Below, piece by piece: positions 14,239 through 22,958 of a stretch of 22,958 bases of DNA; positions within the stretch are counted from its first letter, which is position 1; every line of letters starts with the position of its first letter. Position numbers and translations under genes: made by a program. This stretch comes from Spirochaetota bacterium (lineage in GTDB: Bacteria; Spirochaetota; UBA12135; COTS27; JAFLEE01): contig JAFLEE010000081.1 of the NCBI GenBank assembly GCA_017302015.1, positions 1 to 22,958 of the forward strand. Direction: 5' to 3'. The notes beneath the pieces were generated by a model, which was not told the origin of the DNA, did not search any database, and saw only the letters and a program-made list of their open reading frames with translations.

Positions 14239-16359
14239 ATGCTGCGCCCCATCCTCATTTCCCTCGCGGTACTTTATTCGACCCTGGCGGCCATCGATCC
14301 CGGCCAACGCTTAAGCCTCGTCTGCTACATCTCCTGGTACAACGAGCTCGGCGCCTTCAACGGCACCCGGGCCTGGAAATCCGGCGGTTGGCAGTACGAA
14401 CGGCTGGCCGAAGAAGGGGCCAACCATCCCACCCTGCGGCCCGCGTCCCTGCCGGTGAACCCGCCCCCCGTCGGCAGCGAGGCCTTCGCCCGGCTCAACC
14501 GAGAGAATGCGCGCCTCGTCCAGCGGCGGATGAAGGAGGCGGGCTTCGATGTCGTCGCCTTCGACATGCTCCCCATGCCCGATTACGACCCGAAGGCGCC
14601 CCTCGCCGTCTCGAACACGCCCTTCGCCCATTGGCTCGTCTTCCTCGAATGGCTGGAAGCGGCCCGGGATACGGGGATGAAGATCGCGCTGATGCCCGAT
14701 GTACAGAATAAATCCGGGGACTACCCCAAGGGCCGCACCCTCAGCCGGGACGAATGGGTGAAGGTACTCGGGGCCGCCCTCGACCGGGTGGAGAACCACC
14801 CCGCCCTCTGCAGGCTAGACGGGAAGCCCACCGTGATCCATTTCGGGACCGACGTCTATTACGGGGGCCCCTCCCCCGTGGCCGGGGCCCCCAAGCCCGA
14901 CGGCGGCTGGCGCGAGGTGATCGCCGCGCTCCACGCGCGCAAGGCCTCCTGCTATTTCATCGCCGACGTACGGCCCCACGACCTCGTGCTCCAATGGACG
15001 AATTGGGCCGATGCCGTCCACCTCTTCGCCCCGGCCGCTCCCCTGCCCTTCCTCTCCGAATACCAGCGCGATCTTTCCCGGGCCCTCACGGTGCCCCTGG
15101 TTTGGACGCTGAGCCCCGGGTACTACCTGCCCCGGGTCGCCTATACCGAGCCCGATTTCGCCCGCTTCCACCAATGCGTCAAGGCCGCGGTGGAGGCGAA
15201 GGCGCCCTTCCTCTACACCCTCACCTGGAACGATTTCGGGGAGGATACCGACATCGTGCCGTCGCTCCACAAGGGGGAGCAACTCCTCACCGTGATGCGC
15301 CACTATAACGCCTGGTTCCACACGGGGAAGGAGCCCCCCGCGAAGGAGGAGAGCGTCATCCTCGCCTACCCCTTGGCCCTCCAAGCCGCCTTGGCGACCC
15401 GATCCCCCGATTGGGCGGCCCGCGATGGCGCGGCGGCCACCGGAGAGCGGTGGAAGGCCCCGGAGTATGCGCCCAAGGTCTTCTATTGGGCCAATTTGAA
15501 AACCACGCAGCGCGTGGCCGTGGAGGGCGTGGGCGCCGTGGAACTCCCCCCAGGAGTGTCCATGGGATCCCTGGGCCCCATCCAGGCGGGTCCCGTGAGC
15601 GCCCGTTGGAACGGGAAAACCCTGGCTTTACCCGAGGTGGCCCCGAAAGGCGGAGCGGAGAATCCCCGTTTCCAATTCGTCGACTTGGCGCGGCCCCCGG
15701 CCCCTTCCGTGAAAGCGGTCGTCGCCGCCACGACTTCCATCCAAGAGGATTTTTCCGCCTGGCCCAGCGACGCGGCGTGGCAAGCCCAGGGCCGCGGCGG
15801 CTGGAACCTCTCCGGAGCCCCCGAGTTCGAACTCGCCGATAACCCGAAACCCGAAGGCGCCCACAGGTTCTCTAAATGCCTGCGCATCCGCTCGGAGGTG
15901 AATACCGAGGGGGGGCGCTTGACCATCCGTTTCGCCCCCATGACCGACGGGGAACTCTCGTTCAAGGTCTATTCACCGCGGCGGGGAGGGAACGGCCCGC
16001 CCTATGGTTACGCCACGTGGTCGATGGGAAACGCCGGCGGCTCCCATTTCCATGGCGACTTCATGGAATACCTCGACCGCGTCAGCGCCGCCTACGGCGA
16101 CCAGGAACCCTTCGGCGGTTACCGGACGGTCAAACTCGGCGCCCTCGGCTCGAGTTGGCATACCCTGCGCGCCAAGTGGGGCCGTGACGGCCGCGTCTCG
16201 CTGTGGTACGACGGGGTCCTCGCCCTCGACGGAGTCCCCATGCGCCAGGAACTCGGCAAGGGCCTCTCCCGCCTCAGCTTCGGGAGCGCGGAAGTCCTCG
16301 AAGGGAACCGGGATAGCGACGTTTATGTCGCCGAGATCTCCGTGAAGCCGATCCCCTGA
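14239..16359 (+). CDS. Secreted GH71/GH99-like glycan-active protein with C-terminal jelly-roll-like domain
   Basis: 706-residue protein with a short signal peptide (about 1-18), then a TIM-barrel-like domain (about 22-365) recalling the GH71/GH99-like group. The barrel shows LVCYISWYNE (27-36), GFDVVAFDMLP (102-112), KIALMPDVQNKS (148-159) and the family-like TWNDFGEDTDIVPS (329-342), where the acidic residues would be catalytic. A linker region (about 370-500) is followed by a beta-sandwich-like C-terminal domain (about 505-706) rich in aromatic and Gly residues, possibly carbohydrate binding. A CGGAG ribosome site stands before the ATG. The GH71 family cleaves alpha-1,3-glucan and GH99 cleaves alpha-mannoside linkages; the actual substrate cannot be inferred here. 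It lies between its likely regulator and an FAD protein gene in one operon. Confidence 0.75.
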   Translation: MLRPILISLAVLYSTLAAIDPGQRLSLVCYISWYNELGAFNGTRAWKSGGWQYERLAEEGANHPTLRPASLPVNPPPVGSEAFARLNRENARLVQRRMKEAGFDVVAFDMLPMPDYDPKAPLAVSNTPFAHWLVFLEWLEAARDTGMKIALMPDVQNKSGDYPKGRTLSRDEWVKVLGAALDRVENHPALCRLDGKPTVIHFGTDVYYGGPSPVAGAPKPDGGWREVIAALHARKASCYFIADVRPHDLVLQWTNWADAVHLFAPAAPLPFLSEYQRDLSRALTVPLVWTLSPGYYLPRVAYTEPDFARFHQCVKAAVEAKAPFLYTLTWNDFGEDTDIVPSLHKGEQLLTVMRHYNAWFHTGKEPPAKEESVILAYPLALQAALATRSPDWAARDGAAATGERWKAPEYAPKVFYWANLKTTQRVAVEGVGAVELPPGVSMGSLGPIQAGPVSARWNGKTLALPEVAPKGGAENPRFQFVDLARPPAPSVKAVVAATTSIQEDFSAWPSDAAWQAQGRGGWNLSGAPEFELADNPKPEGAHRFSKCLRIRSEVNTEGGRLTIRFAPMTDGELSFKVYSPRRGGNGPPYGYATWSMGNAGGSHFHGDFMEYLDRVSAAYGDQEPFGGYRTVKLGALGSSWHTLRAKWGRDGRVSLWYDGVLALDGVPMRQELGKGLSRLSFGSAEVLEGNRDSDVYVAEISVKPIP

Positions 16360-16398
16360 AAATCCAATCCTTAAAGAACCCACCCCCACGAGGAAACC

Positions 16399-17751
16399 AT
16401 GAAGATCCGCCAACAAGTCCCCGCCCATCCCATGAAGATCGATCCCTCCCGGCATACCGTGGTCGAATCCCCGCGCCAGACGAGGGTGCGGGGCGAATAC
16501 GACGTGCTCGTCGCCGGAGGGGGCGCCGCCGGGATCGGCGCGGCCCTCGCGGCGGCCCGAAGCGGCGCCAAGACCGTCCTCCTCGAACGCCATGGCATGC
16601 TCGGCGGGGTCTGGACCGCCGGCCTCCTCAATCCCCTCTTCGATTGGCAAAAGAAGGGCTGGCTGGTGGACGAACTCGTTACCCGCCTCAAGGCCCGGGG
16701 CGCTTGGACGGCCTGGAAGCCCGAGCGCGATTGGTGGTGCTTCGATACCGAGGTCATGAAGAACGTCCTCGACCAGTGGTTCCTGGAATCGGGCATCGAG
16801 GTCCTCTTCCACGCCCCCGTGGTCGATGCGATCACCGACGGGGGCCGCGTGCAGGGCGCCGTCATCGAGAGCAAGGCGGGCCGGGAGGCCCTCTTGGCGA
16901 AGGTCTCCATCGACGCCTCGGGCGACGGCGATCTCGCCGCCTTCGCCGGGGCGGCCTTCGATCTCGGCCGCGAGGTCGACGGCCTCTGCCAGCCCATGAC
17001 CCTCATGTTCGAGATCGACGGCCTCCCGCCCGCGTTCAACCAGGAGACTTCGGAATGGCTCCATGACGCCCTGGCCAAGAGCCTGCGCGAGCTCCGCTTG
17101 CCCTACGCGCTGCCCTTCGGCCGGGTAAATTACGCCCCCTGGATCATCAATCTCCCGCGCGCCGGCGCCGCCGCCGTCCAGCACACCCACCATTACCGCG
17201 TCGGCGCCCTGGATACGGCGGCCACGAGCCTCGCCATGATGGAGGGCCGCCGCCTCGCCGCGGAGGCCGTGGAGATCATGCGGGGGATTCCCGGCCTCGA
17301 GAAGGTCCGCCTCGTCCAGACCGCCGCCGCCATGGGCATCCGGGAGGCCCGCCGGATCGCGGGGGCCTACCGGCTCTCGATGGAAGACCTCCAGGCCGGT
17401 CGGCGCTTCGACGATGCGGTCACCACCGGGGGCTTCGGGGTGGATATCCACGAGCCCGCGCCGGGGGCCGGGGTGCCCAGCGGGCACCACGCCCCGATGA
17501 AGGCCTATGAGATCCCCTATCGCTGCCTGGTCCCATCCGGAGTCGATGGGCTTTTGACCGCCGGGCGCTGCATCAGCGGCAGCCACGAAGCCCACGCCAG
17601 TTACCGCGTGACGGGAACCGCCATGGGCATGGGCCAGGGCGCGGGACTCGCGGCCGCCTGGGCGGCCAAGGAAGGCCGTTCGGTGGGGACCCTCGACGGC
17701 GCCGAATTGCGCCGCCGGCTGGCCGAACGGGGCGCTATTTTTCTGGGATGA
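16399..17751 (+). CDS. FAD-dependent oxidoreductase (FAD_oxidored family)
   Basis: 450-residue flavoprotein. The dinucleotide-binding motif [20 protein letters not shown] (36-55) is followed by the acidic ribose-binding Glu63 in [11 protein letters not shown]. An internal DASGDGD (172-178) and a C-terminal [20 protein letters not shown] stretch are typical of the PF12831-type family. GAGGAAA precedes the ATG. Met12 is an alternative start but is less well placed. There is no signal peptide, so it is cytoplasmic, unlike the secreted protein encoded 39 bp upstream. The family is widespread next to glycan-degradation genes, but its substrates are mostly undefined. Its last 17 bp overlap the tail of the convergent chemoreceptor gene. 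Confidence 0.88.
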   Translation: MKIRQQVPAHPMKIDPSRHTVVESPRQTRVRGEYDVLVAGGGAAGIGAALAAARSGAKTVLLERHGMLGGVWTAGLLNPLFDWQKKGWLVDELVTRLKARGAWTAWKPERDWWCFDTEVMKNVLDQWFLESGIEVLFHAPVVDAITDGGRVQGAVIESKAGREALLAKVSIDASGDGDLAAFAGAAFDLGREVDGLCQPMTLMFEIDGLPPAFNQETSEWLHDALAKSLRELRLPYALPFGRVNYAPWIINLPRAGAAAVQHTHHYRVGALDTAATSLAMMEGRRLAAEAVEIMRGIPGLEKVRLVQTAAAMGIREARRIAGAYRLSMEDLQAGRRFDDAVTTGGFGVDIHEPAPGAGVPSGHHAPMKAYEIPYRCLVPSGVDGLLTAGRCISGSHEAHASYRVTGTAMGMGQGAGLAAAWAAKEGRSVGTLDGAELRRRLAERGAIFLG

Positions 17752-20047
17752 GGGCGGCTTCCGGCGCCGGGGTGAGCCCCGTGGCCGACGCGTCGCCCTC
17801 TTCCTTGTATTGGGAGACCTGATCGGCGAGGAAGTGGACCTCCTGGGCGGAGGCTTGGGTCAGGGAAACCGCTTTGGCGGAATCGGCGGCGATGCTGTCC
17901 GCGCCCTGGGCGATGATGCGGGCGCTCGCCGAAACCTTGCCCGTGGTTTCTTCGAGGACGGCCAGTTCGCCCTCGAGGGCCGACATGCTCCGGCCGAGCT
18001 CGTTCGTCTCTCCCTCGAGCACGCGCACCGAACTTTGGGTGCTCTTGGCCTTGCCGTCGATCTCGTGGTTGAGCTCGGTGATGCGGCCCATGGAGGCGAC
18101 CATGCCCTCGGAAGCCTGCCGCTGCTCCTGCATGGAGCCGTTCACCTGCCGCGACACTTCGGCCATCGTCGCGGCCTCGCCGCGGATGGCCTTGAAGGCC
18201 GAAACCACCTCGCTGAGGCCGTTGGAGGTCTGTTGGATGTCGGCGGCCACCGAGTCGAGGGCCTGCCGCGCCTCGCCGGCGTGCTGGTTCGACATGTCGG
18301 CGAGTTTGCGGATCTCGTCGGCGACCACGGCGAAGCCCTGGCCGTACTGCCCGGCGTGGGCGGCCTCGATGGCGGCGTTCATGGCCAGCAGGTTCGTCTG
18401 GGAGGCGATGGTCACGATGAGGGAGACGAACTCGTTGATGCGCTCCACGGATTCGAGGGATTTGCGCATGCTCTGGGAGGTGCGCACCACCATGGATTCC
18501 CCGCCCTCGGTGGCCTTCTCGAGTTTCCGCGCGGCGGCATCGGCGTGCCCTGTGGCCGTGGCGACGCTGGCGATGCTGGCGGACATCTCCTCGACCACCG
18601 CGGCGCCGTCGGAGATGGACTTCGTCTGCTCCTCGAGGTGGCGCCCGAGTTCGGCCATGAGGCCCGAGACGTTCCCCAGGGATTTGGTGAAGACCTGCTG
18701 CACCTGGCGCACCTGGCGCGCGCTCTGCATGGTCCCCGCGACGCCCTTGGAGAGGACGCCGGTGACCGAGGTGAGTTCGGCCGCCGAATCGCGCAGGGCG
18801 CGCACGGCCCCGTCGGTGCGCTCCATCGCCCGCAGGAGATCCGAAGCGTTGGCGTCGGTGCTCCCGATGCTCCGCCGGATATCGCGGATGAGGGCCTGGA
18901 TCTTCCCGAGGAACTGGTTGAAGTGCACCACGAGCTGCCCGATCTCGTCGCCGGCCTCCACCGAGAGGCGTCGGGTGAGGTCGCCCCGCCCCTCGGCCAT
19001 CTCGCGCGCCATGTCCCGGGTACGGGCGACGGGGGCGGTGAGGCTCTGCGTGAAGAAGAGCGAGATCACGATGGTGAGGGCCATCGCCCCGTAGAGCATC
19101 AGCGCGGTCGTGAGCGTCGTGCGGTTGAGTTCCTCGAGGGACTCGCAGGTGCGGAGGTCCTGGCTCAGGAGGATCACGCCATCGACCCGGTGGGAATGCA
19201 CGGCCAGATGGATATAGCGCTCGGTGACCAGGTTTGTCTCGGGGCGGGAACCGTCGCTGGGCGCGCGTTTGGCGATGTCGGCGACGAGTTCCGCCGGTCG
19301 GCCGGGGCTGCTGCCCTCGCCGGCTTCGGTGGATCCGCCCGTAAGCGTCGTGACCCACATGGACCTCGCGGAAGCTTCCTGCGCCAAGTGGAGGAGGGCA
19401 GCCTCGTTGGAGGCGGGAGAGGCCTCGAACTCGAGGGCGAGTTTCTGCCCGGCCTGGAAGAAGGCCTGGTGGTTCACGCGCCGCAGGATCTGGGATTCCT
19501 TATTGTAGTGGACGGTGGTGATGAGGGTGGGGGTAAACAAGGTGAGCAGCAGGAGCGTCGAGGCCAATTTGACCCGCATGGGCAGGTGGAAATGCCGTAC
19601 CCGGAGTTCTTGGGGCAAGCGGGCGGTCAGGCGCTCGAATACCATGGCCGCGCTCACCCAGGTGAGGAAGGGGATGGTGATGGTCCAAAAAATGCGGATC
19701 GTGAAAAGATAGGTCAGATTGACGTTTTTTACCGTCAAAATCGAGGAGACGATCATGATGGCGACGGCCAGGGTGGCCAAGGGGGGGATCGTCGTGTAGC
19801 GGAGGCCGAGGGAGAAATCGCGGGTTTTCTCCCATCGGTGGACGGTGCGGGCGAGGAGGACGAAGAGGCCGGCGACCCCGAGCGCCAGGAACCCGTAGAC
19901 GATCGAGGGCGGCCTCGCCCCCGAAAGGATCGTGCGCAGGATGACGAGATAGGTGCCCAGCGTCAAAAAAATGGGGATCCAGCACCATCGCAATAGCCGC
20001 TTGGCCGTTTGGCGGATCAGGACTTCTTCTTCGACGTTTTCATCCAT
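17735..20047 (-). CDS. Methyl-accepting chemotaxis protein with five-helix N-terminal membrane region
   Basis: 770-residue chemoreceptor. Five hydrophobic segments (about 22-41, 48-66, 88-107, 115-135 and 160-180) precede an extracytoplasmic loop (about 181-311) and a sixth membrane segment (about 312-333). HAMP follows at about 334-388, then a long coiled-coil signalling domain whose hairpin tip is conserved ([20 protein letters not shown], 547-566, continuing into [13 protein letters not shown]). The C terminus (LIPEK) lacks a CheR/CheB pentapeptide. It would signal to CheA/CheW, implying a motile organism, although no che gene is in view. The start at 20047 has AGGA 7 nt upstream. TAGGAT ending 5 nt before the ATG could instead be a -10 box. 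The stimulus is unknown. Confidence 0.9.
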   Translation of the reverse strand: MDENVEEEVLIRQTAKRLLRWCWIPIFLTLGTYLVILRTILSGARPPSIVYGFLALGVAGLFVLLARTVHRWEKTRDFSLGLRYTTIPPLATLAVAIMIVSSILTVKNVNLTYLFTIRIFWTITIPFLTWVSAAMVFERLTARLPQELRVRHFHLPMRVKLASTLLLLTLFTPTLITTVHYNKESQILRRVNHQAFFQAGQKLALEFEASPASNEAALLHLAQEASARSMWVTTLTGGSTEAGEGSSPGRPAELVADIAKRAPSDGSRPETNLVTERYIHLAVHSHRVDGVILLSQDLRTCESLEELNRTTLTTALMLYGAMALTIVISLFFTQSLTAPVARTRDMAREMAEGRGDLTRRLSVEAGDEIGQLVVHFNQFLGKIQALIRDIRRSIGSTDANASDLLRAMERTDGAVRALRDSAAELTSVTGVLSKGVAGTMQSARQVRQVQQVFTKSLGNVSGLMAELGRHLEEQTKSISDGAAVVEEMSASIASVATATGHADAAARKLEKATEGGESMVVRTSQSMRKSLESVERINEFVSLIVTIASQTNLLAMNAAIEAAHAGQYGQGFAVVADEIRKLADMSNQHAGEARQALDSVAADIQQTSNGLSEVVSAFKAIRGEAATMAEVSRQVNGSMQEQRQASEGMVASMGRITELNHEIDGKAKSTQSSVRVLEGETNELGRSMSALEGELAVLEETTGKVSASARIIAQGADSIAADSAKAVSLTQASAQEVHFLADQVSQYKEEGDASATGLTPAPEAALIPEK

Positions 20048-20336
20048 GGGAAATCCTAATGCCTTCGGGGCCCTGCGTAAGGAAACGACCGAGTTCGAGG
20101 CGTCTTTACGAGATCGTCTAGGGTGGCGTCGTGATCGCGGGACGGGCCCGGGCGGGAGGCGATCGATTGCACCCAGAGCCCGGCTTCGCGGGTTCTATCT
20201 GGCAATTCCAGCGAACCGGGATTCGTGACGCGGGATCCTCGCATGCCGCTAGAATACCCGATTCCCCCCCAATTTTCAAGCAAAAGCACCCGGGACTCCC
20301 CTATCATGGGCCGGGGAATGAGTGGCACGCCGCGGC
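20048..20336. other. Intergenic region between the chemoreceptor and hexokinase genes
   Basis: 289 bp with no supported ORF. It contains an interrupted hairpin: GGTTC (20191-20195) with GAACC (20213-20217), and inside it CTGG (20199-20202) with CCAG (20208-20211). There is no T tract. It might terminate the leftward hexokinase message or act as a leader element of the chemoreceptor. I see no convincing promoter for the latter. Confidence 0.4.
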
Positions 20337-21629
20337 TTAACCGAGCAGGCCGGCCACCGCGCTCCCGGTGAGGGTGGCGTTCTCGACGACGAGGAGTTCG
20401 GCGTGGCGCCCGTAGGCATCGAGGAGGCCCTTCAGGTGGAAATCGATCTTGGAGCGGAAGGAATGGAGCTTGTGGATGGTGGAGCCCTCGGCCACGATGC
20501 CCACCGGGTGGCGGGGATCCGTTCCCGAACCCGATTGGATCACGACCGACGCCAGGTTCACGGAGGCCAAGAGGGCCGCGCGGTCGAGGAGCGCGTCGGC
20601 GAGGTACCAGAGCGTATCGACGTCTTCCCCGGGGACGGCGCCGGTGAGCGGGCCCGGCGCAGCGGGATCGGCGAGGAAGACGCCCAAGTCCCGGGTCTCG
20701 AGGTTCGTGAGCGCTCCCAATTTCGAGGCGGCCGCCCCGGACACCAAGCCGCCCTTGGCGGCGGCTTTAAAGACGCTTAAGGCCAAGGGCCCGAGGTAGG
20801 CGCCCGAGATCATCTTCTCGAACGGGTGGCTGCCGGGGTCCTGGAGGGTCGCGTCGAAGGCGAGGTCGAGGCGGCCGCGGGGCATGCCGCCCCAGGCCCC
20901 TGATTCGATATTGATGGCTTGGCTCTTCCCCGGGTCGAACCCCGGCACCTTCAAGATGGCCGCATTGCGTTCCACATAGGCGGTATTGGTGCCCGTGCCC
21001 AGGATGAAACCGATGTACGACCCGTAGGCCTTGCTCGCGCCGGCGAAGAACCCGGCGAGGAGGGTGGCCACGGTATCGTTGAGGATCACCGAGCGCTTGG
21101 CGGCGAAGGCGCCCTTCTTGGCCAGCGCGGCGTGGAGGCCTGCGCCGATCTTCTCCCCCTCCACTTCCTTCGCCTTCACTTCCTTCACGAAATGGATGAG
21201 CCTTCCGTCGCGGTCCGGGAAGATCTCGGACGGATAGGAAAAGCAGAAGCCGATCGTCTCGGAAACGTCGGCGAACGGGGCGACGTAGCCGGCCACCGTC
21301 TCGAAGAACTCGGCCTTCGAGAGTTCGCGCTCGACGCCGGGCATGGGATGGTGGTCCATCCGCAGCACCTTCACCCCGCCGGCGGCGGGCTCGACGACGG
21401 CGACGCGGAAATTGGTCCCCCCCGCGTCGATGACGGTCACCGGCTTGCGGGGCACGGCCTTCCCCGCGTCGACTTCGATATAGGCCGGGATCATCTTGAG
21501 GGTGCTGGCCTTTCCGGCCAGGCCCTGGTCCATCTCTTTGAGGAAGCGCGCGACGAGGGCCTTCGGCTTGAGATCGCCCCAGTACATGCCGTTCTTGGAG
21601 AGGAAGCGGACCGCCGATTTGCGAGACAT
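20337..21629 (-). CDS. Hexokinase (eukaryote-like hexokinase family)
   Basis: 430-residue sugar kinase forming glucose-6-phosphate, of the eukaryotic-type hexokinase family known in spirochaetes and some other bacteria rather than the small ROK/Glk type. Motifs: phosphate-1 DAGGTNFR (68-75), sugar-binding FCFSYPSE (129-136), catalytic Asp185 in LNDTVATLLAG (183-193), phosphate-2 GTGTN (211-215), NIESGAWG (240-247), and EKMISGAYLG (271-280), a hallmark of this family. The start at 21629 gives the normal N terminus. An in-frame ATG at 21686 lies inside the -10 box and is therefore not used. The leader carries a 7-bp GC hairpin just before the ATG. Monocistronic as seen. Confidence 0.93.
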   Translation of the reverse strand: MSRKSAVRFLSKNGMYWGDLKPKALVARFLKEMDQGLAGKASTLKMIPAYIEVDAGKAVPRKPVTVIDAGGTNFRVAVVEPAAGGVKVLRMDHHPMPGVERELSKAEFFETVAGYVAPFADVSETIGFCFSYPSEIFPDRDGRLIHFVKEVKAKEVEGEKIGAGLHAALAKKGAFAAKRSVILNDTVATLLAGFFAGASKAYGSYIGFILGTGTNTAYVERNAAILKVPGFDPGKSQAINIESGAWGGMPRGRLDLAFDATLQDPGSHPFEKMISGAYLGPLALSVFKAAAKGGLVSGAAASKLGALTNLETRDLGVFLADPAAPGPLTGAVPGEDVDTLWYLADALLDRAALLASVNLASVVIQSGSGTDPRHPVGIVAEGSTIHKLHSFRSKIDFHLKGLLDAYGRHAELLVVENATLTGSAVAGLLG

Positions 21630-21635
21630 GGGAAA

Positions 21636-21658
21636 CCCCGGGTGGCCGGTTCCCGGGG
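21636..21658 (-). promoter_or_regulatory. Hairpin covering the hexokinase ribosome-binding region
   Basis: On the minus strand CCCCGGG (21658-21652) and CCCGGGG (21642-21636) form a perfect 7-bp stem with a 9-nt loop. The 3' arm holds the only GGGG Shine-Dalgarno candidate, 6 nt before the ATG. Confidence 0.5.
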
Positions 21659-21684
21659 TGCGGGCCGGCGCGATTGGATGGGAC

Positions 21685-21713
21685 ATTATAAAAGAAAGTC
21701 CGCCGCAGGTCGA
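21685..21713 (-). promoter_or_regulatory. Hexokinase promoter
   Basis: Minus strand TCGACC (21713-21708), 17-bp spacer, TATAAT (21690-21685). The expected start is near 21678, giving a leader of about 49 nt that contains the hairpin at 21636-21658. Confidence 0.6.
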
Positions 21714-21753
21714 ACGGGGGGGCTTGTACGTCTCACCCAGGGGCGCCGCCGTC

Positions 21754-21782
21754 TTTTCGGCCCCCCTGTCTCGTGCTATATT
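21754..21782 (+). promoter_or_regulatory. Promoter of the FecR-domain gene
   Basis: Extended -10 TGC-TATATT (21774-21782) with a weak -35-like TTTTCG (21754-21759) at 17-bp spacing. The expected start is near 21789, about 24 nt before the ATG. A CGGAG ribosome site follows. Confidence 0.55.
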
Positions 21783-21812
21783 CACTTCCTGCCTCGACCC
21801 ACGGAGTCCGCC

Positions 21813-22958
21813 ATGAATCGCCAAGCCATCCCGCTCCTCCTCGCCCTGCTCTTGCCCCTGCCCGCCGCCGAATGGGCCCGGGTGAAGGAATGCAGCGGCC
21901 AGGTCACGGTGAGCGTGGCGGGGGATGACGGCTCGACGCTCAGGAGTTCGCCGGTTCGCGCCGCCCAAGTCATCGCGGCCGGGCAAGTGCTCTCCGCCGG
22001 ACCCGACGGGAGGGCCGTCCTTGAACTCGACGACGGCAGCCTCCTCGAACTCGCCAAGGGAAGCCGCCTCTCCCTCGGCGGGCGCGAGAACGACGGGGCC
22101 ACCAAGACCTTCTTTACGCTGCTCACCGGCCAGGTCGTCGCACGGGTCAAGAAACTCTCCGCCAGCGATACCTTCCAAATCGCGACCCCCACGGCCATCG
22201 CCGGGGTTCGGGGTACCGTCTTCTCCGTCTCCGTCGCCGAAAGCGGCGATGCGCTCATCGGCGTCCAGGAGGGCACGGTGGAGGTGGAGGATGCGGATGC
22301 GGTGGAGGAAACGGGGGGCCAACCCCTCACCCTCGCGGCCAAGGAATCCGCCCAGATCGGCCTCGCCGGGAACCCCCAGAAGGGCTCCGGCTTCGAATTG
22401 GGGAAGCATTCCTACGAACGCTGGAACGCCGAACGGCAGAAGCAGCTCCTCGCGAACCTGCCGGGGGTGCTCGACGCCCTGGAGAAGCGCTTCCTCCTCA
22501 CCGCCAAAGCCGTGGCGATCGGCGAAGAACTCCTCCGCCGGGATGGGAAGGCCCTCCTCCTCCTCCACGCCCGCATCGAGGCCTCGAAAAAAGGCGGGCC
22601 CTCGGTGGGGAACGACGACCTGGAACTCAGGAAGAAGATGTTCCTGCGCGTGGCCAAGGTCGGCGCCTTCCATAAGCTCATGGGCGCGCGCCTCCAGGCC
22701 TACGGGCCCGTGCTGGCGAAAATCTATCAATTAGGGAAGGACGACCCCCGGGTGCGCCAACGCATGGAGGGTTTCCGCAAGAACGCCGAAGGCGCCCTCA
22801 AGGGGATCGAAGAGCGCCGGCGAAACGCGGCCAAAGAGATGGAGAGCCAGCGGCTCGAATGGAAGGAAAAATTCGGGGAGGCCCGCTCCGACGGGAAGGG
22901 CGAAGGGAAAAAGGAACCGGGCGACCGCGATGAACGCAAGGCAGGCGGCCCCGCCGAC
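21813..22958 (+). CDS. Secreted FecR-domain protein (incomplete at the right edge)
   Basis: At least 382 residues; the frame is still open at the window end. A signal peptide (about 1-19, IPLLLALLLPLPAA) is followed by a FecR-like beta domain (about 60-160): AGPDGRAVLELDDGS (62-76) and the hallmark FQIATPTAIAGVRGTVFSV (121-139). Beyond about 195 the protein is helical and highly charged, with a Lys/Glu/Arg-rich end that looks like coiled coil. In FecR proper, this domain works with a FecI sigma factor. Here there is no FecI neighbour and no cytoplasmic or transmembrane anti-sigma part in view, so it more likely belongs to the many periplasmic or surface FecR-domain proteins of unknown role. 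CGGAG lies 7 nt before the ATG. Confidence 0.85.
   Translation, partial: MNRQAIPLLLALLLPLPAAEWARVKECSGQVTVSVAGDDGSTLRSSPVRAAQVIAAGQVLSAGPDGRAVLELDDGSLLELAKGSRLSLGGRENDGATKTFFTLLTGQVVARVKKLSASDTFQIATPTAIAGVRGTVFSVSVAESGDALIGVQEGTVEVEDADAVEETGGQPLTLAAKESAQIGLAGNPQKGSGFELGKHSYERWNAERQKQLLANLPGVLDALEKRFLLTAKAVAIGEELLRRDGKALLLLHARIEASKKGGPSVGNDDLELRKKMFLRVAKVGAFHKLMGARLQAYGPVLAKIYQLGKDDPRVRQRMEGFRKNAEGALKGIEERRRNAAKEMESQRLEWKEKFGEARSDGKGEGKKEPGDRDERKAGGPAD

Noticed and set aside
17601-19358. 585-codon minus-strand ORF in another frame of the chemoreceptor gene
   Set aside because: It has extreme Arg/Gly/Pro/His content, typical of out-of-frame translation in high-GC DNA.
17810-19996. 728-codon plus-strand ORF opposite the chemoreceptor gene
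   Set aside because: It is the antisense shadow of a well-conserved chemoreceptor. The product is Gly/His/Asp-rich and resembles no family.
21630-22730. Hexokinase frame extended upstream to a 797-residue product
   Set aside because: The extra part is antisense to the FecR-domain gene and crosses the TATAAT promoter of hexokinase; hexokinase homology begins after 21629.

Overview
The window is a dense, GC-rich bacterial chromosome segment. It holds about 18 protein genes, no RNA genes and no insertion sequences. The phylum cannot be fixed from the sequence. The mix includes a SpoIIE/HAMP phosphatase, an EIIA-Ntr protein, a eukaryote-like hexokinase, a FecR-domain protein, a GntR/LacI hybrid regulator, a GH71/99-like protein and an FAD_oxidored protein. 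That mix would fit a carbohydrate-degrading member of the PVC group (Lentisphaerae-like), Spirochaetota, or a candidate phylum such as Riflebacteria. I hold none of these strongly.

Left block (1-6193, + strand): a membrane PP2C-type phosphatase is followed by a tightly packed housekeeping run, ptsN-like EIIA - rpiB - ribH - nusB - TPR membrane protein - pteridine-reductase-like SDR. From rpiB onward each junction is a 4-base stop/start overlap (ATGA, ATGA, GTGA, CTGA), so translation is probably coupled. The last junction implies a CTG start codon. RpiB and RibH both touch the ribulose-5-phosphate/riboflavin route, and NusB serves transcription antitermination.

Middle block (6242-10655): a leftward plsC-like acyltransferase, then a leftward AraC regulator coupled to an unknown multi-pass membrane protein. 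Divergent from the regulator is a two-gene unit encoding a Gfo/Idh/MocA oxidoreductase and a xylose-isomerase-like TIM-barrel protein, probably for sugar or polyol catabolism.

Glycan block (10662-17751): a leftward secreted GH10-fold protein whose two catalytic glutamate positions both appear to be Asp. Next is a 545-bp noncoding gap carrying five and a partial copies of a 60-bp tandem repeat, each unit able to fold into two hairpins. Then comes a rightward cassette: GntR/LacI-type regulator, secreted GH71/99-like protein with a C-terminal jelly-roll-like domain, and FAD_oxidored protein. The regulator has a near-consensus promoter whose predicted start point coincides with its ATG and overlaps an inverted repeat, suggesting a leaderless, autoregulated gene.

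Right block (17735-22958): a leftward methyl-accepting chemotaxis protein overlaps the tail of the FAD gene by 17 bp. It is followed by a leftward hexokinase with a strong hairpin over its ribosome-binding region, and a rightward FecR-domain secreted protein that runs off the window.

The best candidates for something undescribed are the structured 60-bp repeat array, the recurring pattern of -10 boxes placed 5-6 nt before start codons (leaderless transcripts), and the degenerate GH10-like protein.
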